Shown here piece after piece: positions 61,404-64,000 of a stretch of DNA of 64,000 nt. Under the pieces are notes generated by a model. The model had not been told where the DNA came from, searched no databases, and saw only the letters and a list, made by a program, of their open reading frames with translations. The stretch is taken from assembly GCA_023424395.1 (NCBI GenBank), contig JAFADY010000021.1:1-64000 (forward strand), read 5' to 3'. How positions within the stretch are numbered: position 1 is the first letter of the stretch; each line of letters opens with the position of its first letter. Position numbers and translations under genes: made by a program. This stretch comes from Bacteroidota bacterium (GTDB lineage: Bacteria; Bacteroidota; Bacteroidia; Bacteroidales; Dysgonomonadaceae).

Positions 61404-63824
61404 ATGAACGAAAACTTAAATAATAGTATTTTACCTATTAATCAAGTGGAGAAAAATGAAGGAAAAGTTTCACTTATGGAAATAATTGGAATTCTTTTAA
61501 AAAACTGGAAGTGGCTCTTGATAGGTATTCTCGTAACGATATTAATTTCCTTTATTTATTTATCTTATAAAACGCCTGTTTATAACATCACTTCGAGTAT
61601 AGTATTAAAGGAAGCAGAATCATCCATGATGGCGCCGGGGTTGAACCCATTGAGCGGTTTAGGAATGATGGGCGCTGTAACAAATGTTGATAATGAAATT
61701 TACATTCTTCAATCGCGTTCCACAATACGTTCCACGATAAAACAATTAAAACTATATACCTCCTATCTCCCTGAAAGGAGAAAAAAGGATGTCGACCTTT
61801 ATAACATGAGCCCTATTGTGGTTGACATGGAAGAAAAAGACTGGGAAACGCTTGAACACAACATTAAATTATCTACAGAAATAATCGAAGGAAAAAAAAT
61901 TCACGTAAAAGGAAAGATCAAAAATCAAGATGAAGAAACGAATAATGAATTTATAATTGACAAAATATTCGATAAACTTCCGGCCCTTTTAACTACACCA
62001 TACGGAAATATAAGTTTCATGTGGAGAGAAAATATTAAAGACTACAAATATAGTGACGATAAAATAAATGTAATTATTCAAAACCCTAACGACGCTATTG
62101 ACGCCTACCGGAAAAACATATATGTTGATCAGGTATCTAAATACGCATCCGTGCTGGATATGGCATTGCATACCCCATATCCTAACAAGGGAAAAGATTT
62201 CCTAACCACATTGGTTCAAGTCTATAACAATGATGCCATTGAAGATAAAAATCAAGAGGCACTAAACACTCAGCGCTTCATAGAGGATCGTATAATTATC
62301 ATAGACAGAGAATTAAGTGATGCTGAGAAAAATGTAGAGGATTTTAAAGAACAGCAAGGATTAACCAACATCGCATCGGATATTGAACGCAATGTGGGTA
62401 TGAGTACTAATTATGAACAGCAATTGGTACAAGTTGAAACTCAGTTGAATATTGTTAATTCCTTAAACGATTATATAAATAATGCTGGAAATGCCGATAA
62501 AACAATCCCAAGCAATATCGGCATACAAGATCCAACGCTAGCAGCTACAACTACCGAGTACAACAGACTCTTGTTGGAAAGAAAAAGGATGGAACAAAGT
62601 ATGACTGAGGACAATCCGGCTTTAAAAAATCTGAATGAAAGAATCGACGGATTAAAAACTAGTATAAATTCGTCTATCAATAGTGTACAGAATGCGCTGC
62701 AAATACAGCGTAGAGATGTGCGCAATCAAGCCAATATGTTCGGAGGCAGAATGAGCAGAGTGCCTACCCAAGAACGGAAATTTTTGGAATTGTCACGTGA
62801 ACAACAAATTAAAGCCAGTTTATTTTTGATGTTGTTGGAAAAAAGAGAAGAAAATGCATTGGCCTTAGCCGCAACTGCCAACAAAGCAAAAGTTTTAGAT
62901 GAGCCGAGAAAAGAGAAAGAAAAAGTAGCTCCTAAGACTTCTCTTGTGTTGCTTATTGCTCTGTTATTAGGGCTATTGATTCCTGCTGCCATACTATATT
63001 TAAAAGACATGTTCCAATATCGCATCCGTAATCGTGCCGATGTGGATAAAATATCGAAAGTGCCTTTATTGGTTGAAATCCCTACCCACGATGAAGACGA
63101 AAATATTGCTGTACAAGAAAACGAAACTCGGGAGATTGACGAAGCGTTCCGCATGGCACGCACAAATCTTATGCTAACCTTGGGTTCGGAAAACAAAGTT
63201 GTTATATTCACGTCCACCGTGTCTGGTGAGGGTAAATCTTTCGTCGCTCTGAATATGGCGATAAGTATCGCACTGCTCAGCAAAAGAGTTTTATTGATAG
63301 GTATGGACTTGCGTATTCCTAAACTAAAGGATTACTTAAACTTGACAACTGATAACGGTTTAACCAATTATTTATCGGGTTTTGAAAAAAATATTGATAA
63401 CCTGATAATTCCTTCCGGTGTTCATCCCAATCTATTTGTATTACCGGCTGGACCTATTCCACCAAATCCATCGGAATTATTATCAAGGCCTACTTTAGAC
63501 AAGGCTATTCAGGAACTGCGGAACGAATTCGACTTTATCTTTATAGATTCTGCTCCTGCAAGTCAGGTAACCGATACGTTAATAATAAACAGAATATCTG
63601 ATGCCACCGTATATGTAGCCAGGGCAAATTATTCCAGCAAAGGCAATCTCCGCTTTGCAAACGAACTAATGCAAAAAGGCAAATTAAGAAATATGCTTCT
63701 GGTTCTCAACGATGTAAGCGACTTCCAATCCGGTTACGGATACGGTTATGGACGTGGATATGGTTACGGATACGGAAAAACGAAGAAAAAGAAAAAAGGA
63801 TTTAAAAAATTATTCAAAAGATAA
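61404..63824 (+). CDS. Wzc-like polysaccharide co-polymerase and tyrosine autokinase
   Basis: Inner-membrane regulator of polysaccharide chain length and export. It is 806 residues. The N-terminal Wzz domain has a membrane helix (WLLIGILVTILISFIYLS, about 35-52), then a coiled-coil periplasmic region and a second helix (LVLLIALLLGLLIPAAILYL, about 512-531). The C-terminal BY-kinase has Walker A STVSGEGKSFVALN (near 608-621), Walker A' VLLIGMDLRIPKL and Walker B FDFIFIDSAP. It ends in a Tyr/Gly cluster (SGYGYGYGRGYGYGYG) and a Lys-rich tail, the autophosphorylation site. A terminator follows. Confidence 0.95.
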   Translation: MNENLNNSILPINQVEKNEGKVSLMEIIGILLKNWKWLLIGILVTILISFIYLSYKTPVYNITSSIVLKEAESSMMAPGLNPLSGLGMMGAVTNVDNEIYILQSRSTIRSTIKQLKLYTSYLPERRKKDVDLYNMSPIVVDMEEKDWETLEHNIKLSTEIIEGKKIHVKGKIKNQDEETNNEFIIDKIFDKLPALLTTPYGNISFMWRENIKDYKYSDDKINVIIQNPNDAIDAYRKNIYVDQVSKYASVLDMALHTPYPNKGKDFLTTLVQVYNNDAIEDKNQEALNTQRFIEDRIIIIDRELSDAEKNVEDFKEQQGLTNIASDIERNVGMSTNYEQQLVQVETQLNIVNSLNDYINNAGNADKTIPSNIGIQDPTLAATTTEYNRLLLERKRMEQSMTEDNPALKNLNERIDGLKTSINSSINSVQNALQIQRRDVRNQANMFGGRMSRVPTQERKFLELSREQQIKASLFLMLLEKREENALALAATANKAKVLDEPRKEKEKVAPKTSLVLLIALLLGLLIPAAILYLKDMFQYRIRNRADVDKISKVPLLVEIPTHDEDENIAVQENETREIDEAFRMARTNLMLTLGSENKVVIFTSTVSGEGKSFVALNMAISIALLSKRVLLIGMDLRIPKLKDYLNLTTDNGLTNYLSGFEKNIDNLIIPSGVHPNLFVLPAGPIPPNPSELLSRPTLDKAIQELRNEFDFIFIDSAPASQVTDTLIINRISDATVYVARANYSSKGNLRFANELMQKGKLRNMLLVLNDVSDFQSGYGYGYGRGYGYGYGKTKKKKKGFKKLFKR

Positions 63825-63830
63825 ACAGAT

Positions 63831-63862
63831 AAAAGAGTTGGATTTACTTTCAACTCTTTTTG
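63831..63862 (+). terminator. Intrinsic terminator after the wzc-like gene
   Basis: AAAGAGTTG and CAACTCTTT pair around a GATTTACTTT loop and are followed by a T run, so the locus is split before gmd. Confidence 0.85.
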
Positions 63863-63905
63863 TTTAATAAAGATATTTTGTTTCTTATATTCTCTTAAAT
63901 AATTG

Positions 63906-63913
63906 TATTTTTG
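63906..63913 (+). promoter_or_regulatory. -7 element before gmd
   Basis: TATTTTTG fits TAnnTTTG 18 bases before the start codon. The -33 element is not clear. Confidence 0.5.
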
Positions 63914-63931
63914 GGTTATAAAATCAATTTC

Positions 63932-64000
63932 ATGAGAAAAATAGCATTAATAACCGGCATCACCGGCCAAGACGGCTCCTATTTAGCCGAGTTTCTTCTC
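63932..64000 (+). CDS. gmd: GDP-mannose 4,6-dehydratase, start only (3' end outside window)
   Basis: The 23 visible residues, [20 protein letters not shown] and three more, are the near-invariant GDP-mannose dehydratase start. [12 protein letters not shown] is the NADP-binding loop that distinguishes gmd from other SDR enzymes. It would begin GDP-L-fucose or GDP-rhamnose synthesis. It has its own promoter after the wzc terminator. The frame is open to the window edge. Confidence 0.88.
   Translation, partial: MRKIALITGITGQDGSYLAEFLL

Overview
The window is chromosomal DNA from a member of the Bacteroidota, most likely order Bacteroidales. The evidence is the promoter style, with a TAnnTTTG -7 element (often TATCTTTG, TACTTTTG or TATATTTG) and little Shine-Dalgarno signal. 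The gene families point the same way: DUF6600, DUF4827, DUF4249, OMP_b-brl TonB receptors, an LptE-SecG operon with a stand-alone sigma-54 activator, and a Bacteroidota-type DnaA. The genus cannot be fixed from the sequence; a Dysgonomonadaceae-like organism is a guess. No rRNA, tRNA, CRISPR array, transposase or integrase was seen.

Bases 1-7.3 kb hold the 3' part of a DUF6600-type surface protein, then rny, zapA and a ZapB-like coiled-coil gene on the minus strand, and alaS on the plus strand. Behind alaS is a scar. A nonsense-interrupted Big_2 domain gene remnant is bracketed by two copies of the alaS 3' end, and the second copy is followed by what looks like the original alaS terminator. 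From 7.4 to 11.9 kb lies a LacI regulator, an SLC45/GPH-like sugar transporter and a GH13 lipoprotein (a probable malto-oligosaccharide set), then a small membrane protein. From 11.9 to 18.9 kb the minus strand carries rnhB, a metallophosphoesterase, dnaA, an AT-rich non-coding stretch, an MCE/MlaD protein with an amidase, and a TlpA-like lipoprotein.

From 19.2 to 29.4 kb the plus strand carries rpe, comEC, a DHH phosphoesterase, a DUF4827 lipoprotein, glmM, an acyltransferase, a toxin-antitoxin pair whose toxin is frameshifted, and the operon sigma-54 activator - lptE - TPR-like - secG. From 29.5 to 42.6 kb are a small beta-barrel protein, a TonB-dependent receptor, a DUF4249 remnant, DUF721, recF, cdaA, folP, nadB, a carboxypeptidase-regulatory-like protein, rpsO, a candidate small RNA, two acyl/aminoacyl-transferase-like proteins and trpS.

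From 42.7 kb to the end is a surface polysaccharide locus on the plus strand. It opens with rfbA-rfbC-[AbiE-like pair]-rfbB. A markedly AT-rich segment follows (beta-helix protein, Wzx flippase, Wzy-like polymerase, two glycosyltransferases), then a UDP-N-acetyl-L-fucosamine module (FnlA/FnlB/FnlC-type enzymes plus a WbuB-like transferase) and a PglC/PglD/PglE-like trio. It ends with Wza-like and Wzc-like export proteins and the start of gmd. Together these make nucleotide sugars, start a lipid-linked repeat unit, flip, polymerise and export it. rfbD and a retaining 4,6-dehydratase (PglF type) are not in the window.

The most noteworthy signals are the alaS tail duplication, a heptanucleotide tandem repeat inside rfbB, the AbiE-like pair inside the rfb operon, a promoter-terminator unit after rpsO that looks like a small RNA gene, and the frameshifted ParE/RelE toxin. 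No clearly undescribed multi-gene system was identified.
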